13,217 nt of DNA from Gammaproteobacteria bacterium. Lineage in GTDB: Bacteria; Pseudomonadota; Gammaproteobacteria; Steroidobacterales; Steroidobacteraceae. The notes under the pieces were generated by a model. It saw nothing but the letters and a program-made list of their open reading frames with translations. It did not search any database and had not been told where the DNA came from. The DNA lies in contig JAOUGR010000023.1 of the NCBI GenBank assembly GCA_029857655.1, positions 1 to 13,217 on the forward strand. The letters run 5' to 3'. Positions 1 through 8,220 of the stretch are shown here, piece after piece. Both the position numbers and the translations under genes were made by a program. How positions within the stretch are numbered: position 1 is the stretch's first letter; each line of letters opens with the position of its first letter.

Positions 1-852
1 CTTTGCCCGTTCCGCGCGTTCGCGCAACTGCGCCTCCGCGCCGAGCCGCTCGAGGAGCCGCAGCTCGGGATCGACCGGCGCCTGCGTGGCATCGTCCTGC
101 ATCGCGCGCTGCAGCGGCTCTGGGCGGAACTGGAATCGCAGCAGGCGCTGCTGCAGCTCAGCGCTCTGGATTGCGACCGGAGAATCACTGTCCTGATCGA
201 TCAAGCGATGGCAGAGGTGCTGCCGGCTCAGACAGGTCAGCGCAGCCTGGCGCTCGAACGGGACTGGCAGCGGCGCGCCATCGGCCACCTGCTGGCCCTC
301 GAGCGCACGCGACCGGCATTTACGGTCCTCGAAACGGAGCGTGCCCTGAATGGCCGCATCGGCGGGCTCGACCTGCGCCTGCGCGTGGATCGCATGGACC
401 GTGTTGGAAGCGAATGCGTCGTCATCGATTACAAAAGCGGCGCGGCCAAGAAGACGCAATGGCGCGGCGCGCGCATGGAGGCGCCGCAGCTGCCGTTGTA
501 CGCCGTGCTTCATCCTGAGCACCCGGAAGGCATCGCGATTGCAGAACTCGGCGCGACAGGAGCGGCCTTCATGGGTGTCGGCAGCGACCCGGGGCTCATA
601 TCGGGCATGCAGGCCGCCCGCGACTTCGAGTTGACGGAGGATCGTGAAAGCGGATTCGAATGGCCCGTGATCAAGCAGCGCTGGTACGCGTGGCTCGAAC
701 GACTCGCGCGCGACCACGCGTCCGGGCATGCCATCGTCGATCCGAAACTCGGGGCGGATACCTGCCGCTATTGCCACCTGGGTGCGCTGTGCCGCGTTGA
801 ACCCGCCGCGCCGGACGAGGCTGGCGCGGAGGAGGGCGGCAGTGACGACTGA
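1..852 (+). CDS. AddB-like PD-(D/E)XK nuclease, probable DNA repair protein (5' partial)
   Basis: Only the last 283 codons are present; the reading frame is open from base 1, so the N-terminal helicase-like part lies outside the window. The fragment starts in a CPFRAFA motif (Cys at codon 2), typical of the start of AddB-type nuclease domains. The nuclease motifs follow: Asp at codon 130 (RVDRMD), DYKSG with Asp143 and Lys145, and QLPLY at 163-167. The C-terminus has Cys255-X2-Cys258-X5-Cys264, which with Cys2 makes the four-cysteine pattern that binds a 4Fe-4S cluster in AddB. By family knowledge such proteins partner a UvrD-type helicase in processing double-strand ends, and the next gene is exactly that, overlapping by 11 bases. 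Assignment to the 'probable DNA repair protein' relatives of AddB is by motif recognition. A RecB-like or Cas4-like fold is the alternative, but Cas4 would be a small separate protein. Confidence 0.88.
   Translation, partial: LCPFRAFAQLRLRAEPLEEPQLGIDRRLRGIVLHRALQRLWAELESQQALLQLSALDCDRRITVLIDQAMAEVLPAQTGQRSLALERDWQRRAIGHLLALERTRPAFTVLETERALNGRIGGLDLRLRVDRMDRVGSECVVIDYKSGAAKKTQWRGARMEAPQLPLYAVLHPEHPEGIAIAELGATGAAFMGVGSDPGLISGMQAARDFELTEDRESGFEWPVIKQRWYAWLERLARDHASGHAIVDPKLGADTCRYCHLGALCRVEPAAPDEAGAEEGGSDD
828..836 (+). promoter_or_regulatory. Shine-Dalgarno site fixing the helicase start
   Basis: GGAGGAGGG at 828-836 lies 5 bases before GTG at 842. It supports that GTG rather than the in-frame ATG at 728, which lies deep in the upstream nuclease gene. 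The site is itself inside the last codons of the nuclease gene, so the two products are probably translationally coupled. Confidence 0.7.
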
Positions 853-3800
853 CGCAGCGCATTTGGACGCCGAAATGCGCCGGCGCGCCGTCGATCCGGA
901 GTGCTCCTTCATCGTCCAGGCGCCGGCCGGGTCCGGCAAGACGACGCTCCTGACGCTTCGATATCTGCGACTGCTCGCGACTGTGGATTGCCCCGAGCAG
1001 ATCGTCGCAATCACGTTCACGCGCAAGGCGGCGACGGAAATGCGGCATCGCATACTGGCGGCACTGGCCGCGGCCGCAAAACCGCCGACGCCGGAGGCCA
1101 AGCCGCACGAACTGGAAATTCACCGGAATGCGAGCCTGGCACTCGCACGCAGCCGGGACCGAGGCTGGGGACTCGAACACAATCCGGCGCGCCTGCACGT
1201 GCAGACCATCGACGGCCTCAATCACTGGCTGGCGCGCCGGCTGCCACTCGCAGCGCGTATCGGCACGTCCGCGACGCTGATCGACGATGCACGATCGTTG
1301 TATGCCGAGGCAGCCCGCCGCACGGTTGCACGACTCGATAATGAGGATCCGGTTGCGCCGCGCCTCGACCGCCTGGTGCGGGCCCTGAATCACGAGCCGC
1401 AATTACTGGCGCGCCTGATCGAGGAAATGCTCGGTGCGCGTGAACTGTGGCTGCCCAAGCTGCTCACATCCGGGGACGGCCCGGCGCTGCGCGCTTCGAT
1501 CGATCGATTGCTCGAATCTGCGATTGAGGCCGAACTCGGCCGCGTCAGTCAGATCGTCGCTGCGGCCGGCGCGCAACCCCTCATCGAATTGATCCGCGAG
1601 GTGGCCGCGGCGGGTCCAGGTGATGGACCGCTGGCAGCACTTGCAGGGATCGAAGGATTGCCGGCACTGGCGGTCGCCGCGGTCTCACAATGGTGCGCCC
1701 TCGCCAACCTGCTGCTGAAAGCCCCGCCAAGCGGCGAATTGCGCAAGACCGTCGACCGCAGGCAGGGATTCCTGGCTGCGGGCGAGGGCGCCGGCTGGGC
1801 AGCGCGCAAGCAGCGCATGAAGGCATTGCTCGCCGCATTCGCGGCGCAGGAAGGGTTTGCCGCCGCACTGGCGGCACTGCGGTTCCTGCCGCCGGCCTCA
1901 CTGACCGATCGCCAGTGGGAACGCATCGACGCACTCACCGAGGTGCTCCCATACGCCGTTGCCGAACTGCTCGCACTCTTCTACGAGCGCGACAGCCTCG
2001 ACCATCCTGCGGTCGCCGCGGCGGCGCGCGATGCGCTTGGCCACGAGTCATCACCTACGGAACTGGCGCTCGCGCTCGACTACCGCATCCGCCACCTGCT
2101 GGTGGACGAGTATCAGGACACTTCGCCGTCGCAGGAGAGACTGCTCGAACTGCTGGTCGCGGGCTGGCAGCCGGGCGACGGCCGCAGCCTGTTCTGCGTC
2201 GGCGATCCGATGCAGTCGATCTACGCGTTTCGCGAGGCGGATGTCACGTTGTTCCTGCAGGCGCAGCGTCAGGGCATCGGCGGCGTGCAGCTCGCGTCCG
2301 AGCTGCTTGGCCAGAACTTCCGGTCCTGCCGCGCAATCGTCCGCTGGGTCAACGAAACGTTTGCGGCGCGGATGCCTGCCGCGGATGATTTCGAGCGGGG
2401 CGCCGTGCGCTATTCCGCGGCCACCGCCGTGCATGAGGACGCTGCGATGGACGGCGTGACCGTGCATGCGCTGCTCGATGCCGACGAACACGCGATGGCG
2501 GCTGCAGTTTCGAATATCGCTGCGGCTGCGCTGCAGGCAGAGCCTGGCGCCGCTCGACCGACCGTTGCCGTCCTCGTCCGCGGGCGCAGTTCTCTGCCGC
2601 CATTGCTCGCGGCATTGCGCAAGGCCGGCGTCGAATATCGCGGCGTCGAACTGGAGTCGCTGCCCGATCGTCCCGCAATACGCGACCTGGTTGCGCTCGC
2701 GAAGGCGATGCTGCATCCCGGCGATCGAACCTCGTGGCTAGCCGTGCTGCGGGCGCCCTGGTGCGGCCTGACGCTCGCCGACCTGCTGGCCCTGGTTGGC
2801 GACGACAGCCGCGCCCTGGTTCCGCTGCGGATCGGGGACCCTGCAGTGCTGGCAAGGCTCTCCCGCGATGGCGCCGCCCGGCTGGCGTGCCTGCAGCAGC
2901 GTCTCGAGACCGCATTGGCCGGTCGTGGTCAGCGATCACTGGGCAGCTGGGTGAAATCCGCCTGGCTCGCGCTCGCCGGTCCGGCTACCGTCGGCGATCT
3001 ATCCGATCTTGCCAATGCCGGGCTTTTGTTCGCCGCGCTCGACCGTCTGGAACTTGAAACCGGCGGCAGTCCGGAGGCCTCGACGATCGACGCGGCAGTC
3101 GAAGGCGTCATGGCTTCGCCGGTCGGCAGCGATTCGGCACAACTGCAGGTCATGACGATCCACCGTGCCAAGGGCCTCGAGTTCGATGTCGTCATCGTTC
3201 CCGACCTGCAGCGCGGCGTGCGCCACAGGGAACGACCTCTCCTGTACTGGACCCAGGTTGCAACCGGCGCGGACCGGCGCGGCATCGTGCTCGCGAGCCG
3301 GGCGGAGCCCGGCGATTTCGACGGCGCCGCAGATCCGCTCGAGCAATGGATGCGCCACTTGGCGGATGAGCGCGAGTCGCTCGAACTGGGCCGCGTCGCA
3401 TACGTCGCGGCGACACGCGCAAAGCACAAGCTGCACCTGGTCGGTTCAATGAAGGTCAAGTGGAAGGATGGCGAGCCGCAGCTGCGTAAGGCACCCGGGA
3501 GCAGCCTGCTCGGATTCTTCTGGCCGGCTCTGCGCCAGCATTTCGAGCGGGCATTGGCGGCCTGCACCGCGGGCGGCGAGGGCGCGACAAGCAGGACGAG
3601 CGGCAGGCGCAGGCTGACGGCACCACCCTTGCTGCGATTGCCGGCCGATTTTGTCGCGCCGGCGCCGGCCGCTCCACCGCAAACGGCCGGGCTGCGGATT
3701 GCCGGCGAGACGGAGGGCTCGATTCGCCCGGAGTTCGACTGGGCCGGGGCGATTGCCCAGGCGGTCGGCCAGGTCGTGCATGTCGAGCTGCATCGGCTGG

Positions 3801-4324
3801 TGCAGGCGGGGCGTGCGCCCGGCGCGCTGAAGCCGGAACGGGCCGCATGGCGACGCCTCCTGCGCGAACTCGGCATCGACGACGCCCACCTGCCAGAAGC
3901 GCTGGCGCGTATCGAAGGCGCGATCATCAATATTTCCCGCAGTGAATTCGCCGGCCGCCTGCTCGATCCGGCGGCAGCGGAAGGCACGAGCGAACTGGCG
4001 CTCACCACTTACATCGACGGTATCGTGCAGAGCCTGCGCATCGATCGCAGCTACGTGGACCCTGAAGGCCGGCGCTGGATCGTCGACTGGAAGACGAGTT
4101 CCCACGAGGGCGGCGACATCGAGGCGTTTCTGGACAATGAGCTTGCGCGCTATACGGATCAGTTGCGCCGCTACGCCATGGTGATGAAACGCTACGACGG
4201 CCGTCCCCAGCGTGTCGGCCTTTATTTTCCGCTGCTCGATGCCTGGCGAGAGCTCGCTCTACAAGGTCCCCTCGACCGAGAAGGGTCGGCGGCCAGTGCT
4301 GTCGGGCGGTCCGAGGGTCGATAG
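842..4324 (+). CDS. UvrD/AddA-like helicase with C-terminal PD-(D/E)XK nuclease
   Basis: A 1160-residue superfamily 1 helicase-nuclease. The GTG start at 842 is chosen because of the strong ribosome site and because the protein then begins a short distance before the nucleotide-binding loop, as in relatives. Motifs in order: Walker A APAGSGKTT (27-35, Lys33); ITFTRKAATEMR (motif Ia); DEYQD (422-426, Walker B); GDPMQSIYAFR (454-464); GQNFRS (motif IV); TIHRAKGLEFD (772-782); YVAATRAKHKL (854-864). The C-terminal nuclease keeps Asp1068 (RIDRSY), Asp1082 and Lys1084 (VDWKTS) and QLRRY (1107-1111), so both ATPase and nuclease sites look intact. With the AddB-like gene before it, it should form a two-nuclease complex that unwinds and trims DNA ends before recombination. 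It is closest in layout to AddA, but the symbol is withheld because it could be a divergent AddA-like family. Its 3' end overlaps gspN on the other strand by 66 bases. Confidence 0.93.
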   Translation: MTTDAAHLDAEMRRRAVDPECSFIVQAPAGSGKTTLLTLRYLRLLATVDCPEQIVAITFTRKAATEMRHRILAALAAAAKPPTPEAKPHELEIHRNASLALARSRDRGWGLEHNPARLHVQTIDGLNHWLARRLPLAARIGTSATLIDDARSLYAEAARRTVARLDNEDPVAPRLDRLVRALNHEPQLLARLIEEMLGARELWLPKLLTSGDGPALRASIDRLLESAIEAELGRVSQIVAAAGAQPLIELIREVAAAGPGDGPLAALAGIEGLPALAVAAVSQWCALANLLLKAPPSGELRKTVDRRQGFLAAGEGAGWAARKQRMKALLAAFAAQEGFAAALAALRFLPPASLTDRQWERIDALTEVLPYAVAELLALFYERDSLDHPAVAAAARDALGHESSPTELALALDYRIRHLLVDEYQDTSPSQERLLELLVAGWQPGDGRSLFCVGDPMQSIYAFREADVTLFLQAQRQGIGGVQLASELLGQNFRSCRAIVRWVNETFAARMPAADDFERGAVRYSAATAVHEDAAMDGVTVHALLDADEHAMAAAVSNIAAAALQAEPGAARPTVAVLVRGRSSLPPLLAALRKAGVEYRGVELESLPDRPAIRDLVALAKAMLHPGDRTSWLAVLRAPWCGLTLADLLALVGDDSRALVPLRIGDPAVLARLSRDGAARLACLQQRLETALAGRGQRSLGSWVKSAWLALAGPATVGDLSDLANAGLLFAALDRLELETGGSPEASTIDAAVEGVMASPVGSDSAQLQVMTIHRAKGLEFDVVIVPDLQRGVRHRERPLLYWTQVATGADRRGIVLASRAEPGDFDGAADPLEQWMRHLADERESLELGRVAYVAATRAKHKLHLVGSMKVKWKDGEPQLRKAPGSSLLGFFWPALRQHFERALAACTAGGEGATSRTSGRRRLTAPPLLRLPADFVAPAPAAPPQTAGLRIAGETEGSIRPEFDWAGAIAQAVGQVVHVELHRLVQAGRAPGALKPERAAWRRLLRELGIDDAHLPEALARIEGAIINISRSEFAGRLLDPAAAEGTSELALTTYIDGIVQSLRIDRSYVDPEGRRWIVDWKTSSHEGGDIEAFLDNELARYTDQLRRYAMVMKRYDGRPQRVGLYFPLLDAWRELALQGPLDREGSAASAVGRSEGR

Positions 4325-5005
4325 GCTGTCGAAGACAGCGGGGCCCGCACCCGGACCCGGCGCGACTTCACCGCTGGCGAAGTAACTTCGGTCACGCTTG
4401 AGTTCGATCGTGCCGCGCACCCGCAAAGGGCCACCGAGGTCGGTCAGCCTGCCGGTCAGGGCGCCTGTGCCTACGGCGCCTTCGCCGATCGTCAGCTCAA
4501 AATCGCCGAGCATCGCGCCACCAGGACCGGGAGCCTTGAGATCGCGGACAAGCAGCCTGCCTTCCGCATCCTGCGGCATTCCGGCGGCGATACGCACTGC
4601 CGCGACCTCGAGTTCCAGCTCGCCGGTCCATCCCCTGGGCGTCGCGATGCCTTCGAGGTATGCGATCGGCAGATTGCCCGTGAGGTCGTGGGCCTCGATC
4701 TGATCGGTACCGAAGCCGCCCTGCAGCGAGCCCGCGAGCTGCCCACCGGCGGGTTTCACGGCCACGTGGCAGGCCCATTCGAGGACCAGCAGCGGCCAGG
4801 GGCTGCAGGTCCAGCTTGCGGCACCAAGATCGAGGCCCTGCACATTCACGGTGGATGCGCGTCCGGACCAGATCGTGCCTTCGAGTCCCGCGACGGCGAC
4901 CCCCTGCGGCACCCAGCGCGCAAGCAGGCTGGCGGGCACCAGGGCGATCAGGAAAGCCAGGAATGCGGCGCCGCCCGCCGCGACCAGCAGGCCCTTGCGT
5001 GCCAT
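4259..5005 (-). CDS. gspN: Type II secretion system protein GspN
   Basis: A 248-residue inner-membrane component of the type II secretion machine. It has one N-terminal membrane segment (about residues 7-27, hydrophobic with AAFLAFLIALVPASLLA) followed by a periplasmic domain. The phrase VPQGVAVAGLEGTIWSG just after the membrane segment is typical of the GspN family, as are the length and the last position in the operon. GspN is an accessory subunit present in only some systems; its exact role is not settled. The ATG at 5003-5005 is 3 bases after the gspM stop. The last 66 bases (4259-4324) are also the last codons of the convergent helicase gene. A short perfect stem, GCTGTC-TTC-GACAGC (4325-4339), lies inside this coding end on the minus strand, with no T-run after it, so no terminator is called. 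Codon use looks like its neighbours. Confidence 0.88.
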   Translation of the reverse strand: MARKGLLVAAGGAAFLAFLIALVPASLLARWVPQGVAVAGLEGTIWSGRASTVNVQGLDLGAASWTCSPWPLLVLEWACHVAVKPAGGQLAGSLQGGFGTDQIEAHDLTGNLPIAYLEGIATPRGWTGELELEVAAVRIAAGMPQDAEGRLLVRDLKAPGPGGAMLGDFELTIGEGAVGTGALTGRLTDLGGPLRVRGTIELKRDRSYFASGEVAPGPGAGPAVFDSLSTLGPPDSTGRRPFSVEGTL

Positions 5006-5008
5006 TCC

Positions 5009-5476
5009 CTAGTGACCGCGCAGTACGAAGGTCGCGTCGACGCGGCCCGGTTCACCGCTTGCGTTGACGCTTGCGGTTTCAGTCACCACACCACGTTCCT
5101 GCTGCAGGCGCGCAAGGCACAAGGCAAGCGCGTCGAAGGAAGCATTCTTGAAGCGTACGCGTATCGATCCGGGCCCGGCGGGCTCGACGCCCTCGAGGGC
5201 TTCACCAAGACCGGATTCGCGCGCGGCGCGATCGACGGCAATCGCCAGCGATTCCCCGGCGCGTGCCGCCGGCATCGCCTGCAGGCGCGGAGTGACGGCC
5301 TCGATCCACGCCAGTTGCTCCCGCTTGCCTTCAACCCGCCGTGCGGCCGCGTCGGCTGCGCTGCCGAGCTTCCAGGTTCCGCCGACCAGTAGCAGCACGG
5401 CCGCCGCCGCGGCGCCCCAGGTCACCATGCGCTGATCGCGCTCAGCCAGCGACGAATGCCACTTGCGAAAAATCAT
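5009..5476 (-). CDS. gspM: Type II secretion system protein GspM
   Basis: A 155-residue inner-membrane assembly-platform protein. The N-terminus is short and cytoplasmic, with charged residues including HSSLAERDQRM, then one membrane segment (about residues 18-36, WGAAAAAVLLLVGG). A coiled region and a small ferredoxin-like periplasmic domain follow. By family knowledge GspM pairs with GspL and helps hold the secretion ATPase GspE at the membrane. Identification rests on this architecture, the size, the conserved final stretch (IRVRFKNASFDAL, near residues 107-119) and position between gspL and gspN. The start ATG overlaps the gspL stop as ATGA (5473-5476), indicating translational coupling. 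Nothing is truncated. Confidence 0.9.
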   Translation of the reverse strand: MIFRKWHSSLAERDQRMVTWGAAAAAVLLLVGGTWKLGSAADAAARRVEGKREQLAWIEAVTPRLQAMPAARAGESLAIAVDRAARESGLGEALEGVEPAGPGSIRVRFKNASFDALALCLARLQQERGVVTETASVNASGEPGRVDATFVLRGH

Positions 5477-6687
5477 GACGCGGGTCCCGTCGTGACGCTG
5501 ATCTGTGCCGACACGCCTTTTTCGCCCGGTGTCGTCGACTCGACGTCGGCGGTCAGGCCCCGTGCCACGAGCGCCTGCGCGAATCGTGCGAGCGCATCCG
5601 TGTCCGCCGCGACCATCTGCAGCTGCAGCGATCCATTGCGCCAGCCCAGCGATTCGAGCGTAGGACCGCCGGCGCCGCTCATTGCGCCGCCGACAGCAGC
5701 GAGGCGCGCGAGAAGCCCCGCCGGATCGGCAGTGCCGCCACCGGCCAGCCTCTGCTCAATCTGCGCTCGCGCATCGACGATGCGCTCGACGTCGGGCATT
5801 GCGATGTGGACGGCCTGCTCGATCGCCGCATCAAGGCGCTTCTCATCGGCGCGCAGGCGCAGCAGGTCGAATCCGTTCACGCCGATGTGAAGGCCGAGTG
5901 CTGCAAGCGCAAGAAATGCGGCGATGCGCCAGCGCTGCCATTCCGCGCCCCAGCCGGAGCGCCGGGCAAAGTCGCCTTGCAGCAGTGACAAGGCGTCGCC
6001 GCGCACGCTGCCCGAGGCAAGCAACGGCAACGCGCCGTCGGGCAGGAGCTGCAGGTCGAGGCTGCCGGTCACTTCGCGCAGCGCTTCGATCATTTCACGC
6101 GAATGCTGCCAGTCTTGCTGCGACACATAGAGCTGGACATGGCGGTCCTCGCCTTCCAGGCCCGCGAGCGTGAATGCCTCGGTCAGCGGCTCGGCGTCGA
6201 GCGCCACCGGCAACATGCCGGGCGCGCGCACCAGCAGCTGGCCGGAATCGATGACGGCGACCATCTTGCCGGGGTTGTCCGGAACGCAAAGCGGTTCGGG
6301 AATGAGGGCCTCCGGATCGAGCCCGGCCGCCTTGAGCGCGGCCATCCAGCCGCGCAACTCGTCGCGCCGCACCGCGGCGACCAATGTGCGGCCGCCAGCG
6401 TCGGTGCGACCGACGGCGAAGTGAAACTGCTCGACTTCTCCGGCCAGCAGTTCTTCCATGGCATAAGGCACGACCTGCGCAATGCGCGCGCCGCCTTTCA
6501 CGGGCAACTCGGGCTGCGCGAAAGTCACGCTGGCACCCGGCGCTATGACCACGAGTCTGCGTTCAGCCGCGATCGGTGCCGCGTCCGCGAGCCCTCCGAC
6601 GGACACCGGACCGACGCGTCCGCCATCGGTATCCGTGATGATCCAGGACACGGGGTTCGCCATCCGCAGCACGAGAAATTGACTCAT
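5473..6687 (-). CDS. gspL: Type II secretion system protein GspL
   Basis: A 404-residue bitopic inner-membrane protein. Residues 1 to about 240 form the cytoplasmic actin-like domain that docks the ATPase GspE in this family, with VVPYAMEELLAGEVEQFHF (72-90) and the typical LLQGDFARR motif (235-243) just before the membrane. A single membrane segment spans about 254-271. A periplasmic ferredoxin-like domain at the C-terminus pairs with GspM. It is the central link between cytoplasmic energy and the pseudopilus. The ATG at 6687 lies 4 bases after the gspK stop, and its own stop overlaps gspM by 4 bases. GspE is not encoded in this window, so the partner must come from another locus. Confidence 0.93.
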   Translation of the reverse strand: MSQFLVLRMANPVSWIITDTDGGRVGPVSVGGLADAAPIAAERRLVVIAPGASVTFAQPELPVKGGARIAQVVPYAMEELLAGEVEQFHFAVGRTDAGGRTLVAAVRRDELRGWMAALKAAGLDPEALIPEPLCVPDNPGKMVAVIDSGQLLVRAPGMLPVALDAEPLTEAFTLAGLEGEDRHVQLYVSQQDWQHSREMIEALREVTGSLDLQLLPDGALPLLASGSVRGDALSLLQGDFARRSGWGAEWQRWRIAAFLALAALGLHIGVNGFDLLRLRADEKRLDAAIEQAVHIAMPDVERIVDARAQIEQRLAGGGTADPAGLLARLAAVGGAMSGAGGPTLESLGWRNGSLQLQMVAADTDALARFAQALVARGLTADVESTTPGEKGVSAQISVTTGPAS

Positions 6688-6691
6688 TGCC

Positions 6692-7615
6692 TCACTCGGC
6701 GCCAGTTGAACGCAGGACGGTCCGGCCGCCGCCCGCGCTGTTTCGCTCGATCAGACTGTACAGCGTGAGTTCAGAGGTGCCAATACTGACGGCTGTTATG
6801 GCGCGGAACCAGTTCGAAGATTCGGAAATTGTCGGTTCCAGGGCGTGGAACTCGTCCGCGCCGAGCGTCGCACGCAGGTCCTCGATGGTCGGAAAGCAGC
6901 CGCTTCGCCGGTTGGCAAGCAGCGAATCAGCGTCGCCGAAATCGGTCCGGCCTTCGACCAGTGCCGCAAGCACTGGAGCCGATGCCGTGCAGATATTGAT
7001 GTTCGTTCCGAGCGGCAATGCAGCCACATAGGGACGGATGCGCAGATATTCCTCCAGTGTCATGCCGGGTAGCGCCATCAGTTCGCTGATCGACGTCACC
7101 GGGCCGTTGGCTGCCAGGTAGGGCGGATTCTGCGAAAGATAGTTGCCATCCTCCGCGCCATCGGGAAATCCCGGCACCGTGTCGGAATCCAGCCAGTCTG
7201 CCGCAATCCGCGCCCAGCGCCTGTCCGCGCCAGAATTCTGGAGCAGCCGTTCGAAGCGCGCGACCGCGACCTCGCTGACCTTGCCATCGTCGGTGAGCAG
7301 GCTGTTGAGGTTGAATCGCCCCTGCATGTCCTCCAGCGCACCGCGCACCGCGCCGCCGTCCACCGGCAGCGGAGGAATAGGCTGCGCCCAGTTCTCGCCG
7401 AGATGATCTGTCTGTGTGTCCTCGCGGTCCTTGCGCAGCACCTCGATCGCCCAGGCCTCGGCGCCGAGCGCGACATTCCAGGCCTGGTCCAGCGCGATCA
7501 GCCCCGCGGTTCGCCGCTGGTCGAGTGACGCGCGCGTGCCGATGCGCACCGCGAGCACGGTTGCGATCGCGACCATCACGATCGCCATGATCAAGGCAAC
7601 GCCTCGCTGCTTCAT
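6692..7615 (-). CDS. gspK: Type II secretion minor pseudopilin GspK
   Basis: A 307-residue large minor pseudopilin, expected at the tip of the pseudopilus in complex with GspI and GspJ. It has a very short prepilin leader, MKQRG, then the hydrophobic helix VALIMAIVMVAIAT, so cleavage is predicted after Gly5. The usual Glu at mature position 5 is Met10 here, as is normal for GspK. The family hallmark DMQGRFNLNSL occurs near residue 100, followed by the inserted alpha-helical domain, EDGNYLSQNPPY and the helix-hairpin-like stretch ELMALPGMTLEEYLRIRPYV. GTNINICTASAPVLAAL near the C-terminus is also typical. It overlaps gspJ by 4 bases (ATGA) and is followed by gspL after 4 bases. The length fits the family. 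Confidence 0.95.
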   Translation of the reverse strand: MKQRGVALIMAIVMVAIATVLAVRIGTRASLDQRRTAGLIALDQAWNVALGAEAWAIEVLRKDREDTQTDHLGENWAQPIPPLPVDGGAVRGALEDMQGRFNLNSLLTDDGKVSEVAVARFERLLQNSGADRRWARIAADWLDSDTVPGFPDGAEDGNYLSQNPPYLAANGPVTSISELMALPGMTLEEYLRIRPYVAALPLGTNINICTASAPVLAALVEGRTDFGDADSLLANRRSGCFPTIEDLRATLGADEFHALEPTISESSNWFRAITAVSIGTSELTLYSLIERNSAGGGRTVLRSTGAE

Positions 7616-8220
7616 CCGGGGACCTCAATGAGGCGTTTCAGTTCGCCATAGTCGGTCAGAACGATCGTGATCTCGACGGCCATAGGGCGCGACCTGAATC
7701 CGGTGTCGCCCGGGCTCCCGAGCGGCGGCCACTGGGTGACCCATTCGCGGCCCGAATTCATGTAACGGATCTCGATGCGTTCCACCTGGTTCAGCAGCCG
7801 GCGCGTGACCGGAACATTGGCAAGTGTCGGGTCGGTGACATTCCAGTAATCACGAATCAGCGTGCGTTCCTCGAGGCGGTAGCTGACCCGCTGCACCGTG
7901 CCGCGGGGCGCGCCGGCGCCATTCGGCCAGCCCGCGCGTGAGAGCTCGACCAGCGTCACTGCATTCGGGTCGCGCCGGAGCGCGGCGCGGAAGCCGTCGC
8001 CGATCGGCTCGCGAATCGGTCGCGGCGCCAATGTGCGGAAATCACCGGTCAGGAGATTCATCGCGAGCTGGACCTCTTTCAGGCGGTCCATGTGGCCGCC
8101 GGCATTCTCGACTGAAACCCGCGCCTCGCTGACCGAGCGATAGGCCATTACGCTGATGATCGCGAGAATGGCGATGGCAACCAGGATTTCGAGCAGAGTG
8201 AATCCCCGGTTGCGATTCAT
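7612..8220 (-). CDS. gspJ: Type II secretion minor pseudopilin GspJ
   Basis: A 202-residue minor pseudopilin of the tip complex. The leader is MNRNRG, with predicted prepilin-peptidase cleavage between Gly6 and Phe7. The mature N-terminus FTLLEILVAIAILAIIS carries the expected Glu at mature position 5 (Glu11). The middle of the protein has the typical MNLLTGDFRTLAPRPIRE stretch, and the C-terminal half has VERIEIRYMNSGREW before TQWPPL, both characteristic of GspJ. The ATG at 8220 overlaps the gspI stop and its own stop overlaps gspK, each by 4 bases, so the I-J-K proteins that assemble together are also translated as a coupled run. Size is in the normal range. Confidence 0.94.
   Translation of the reverse strand: MNRNRGFTLLEILVAIAILAIISVMAYRSVSEARVSVENAGGHMDRLKEVQLAMNLLTGDFRTLAPRPIREPIGDGFRAALRRDPNAVTLVELSRAGWPNGAGAPRGTVQRVSYRLEERTLIRDYWNVTDPTLANVPVTRRLLNQVERIEIRYMNSGREWVTQWPPLGSPGDTGFRSRPMAVEITIVLTDYGELKRLIEVPG

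Noticed and set aside
728..841. Upstream ATG (728) as the start of the helicase
   Set aside because: It would add 38 residues of Arg-rich shadow translation of the nuclease gene. GTG at 842 has a near-perfect ribosome site and a family-like N-terminus.
671..1402. Minus-strand open frame spanning the nuclease-helicase junction
   Set aside because: It is Arg-rich, without motifs, and runs antisense to the Walker A region of a clear helicase.
2929..4008. Long open frame on the minus strand (359 codons) inside the helicase gene
   Set aside because: Its translation is Ser/Arg/Ala-rich with no domain, and it lies opposite conserved helicase motifs. It is a shadow of GC-rich codon bias.
4325..4339. 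GCTGTC-GAA-GACAGC stem as a terminator of the helicase gene
   Set aside because: The stem is only 6 bases and is followed by GC-rich sequence with no T-run. It also lies inside the coding end of gspN, where it encodes AVFDS.
4688..5392. Plus-strand open frame opposite gspN and gspM
   Set aside because: It is antisense to two well-supported genes, without recognisable domains or a ribosome site.
6103..6768. Plus-strand open frame opposite gspL
   Set aside because: It is a shadow of gspL with no coherent protein features.
6692..7615. Missing Glu at mature position 5 of GspK as a defect
   Set aside because: GspK proteins normally lack this residue, so it is the family state rather than a loss.
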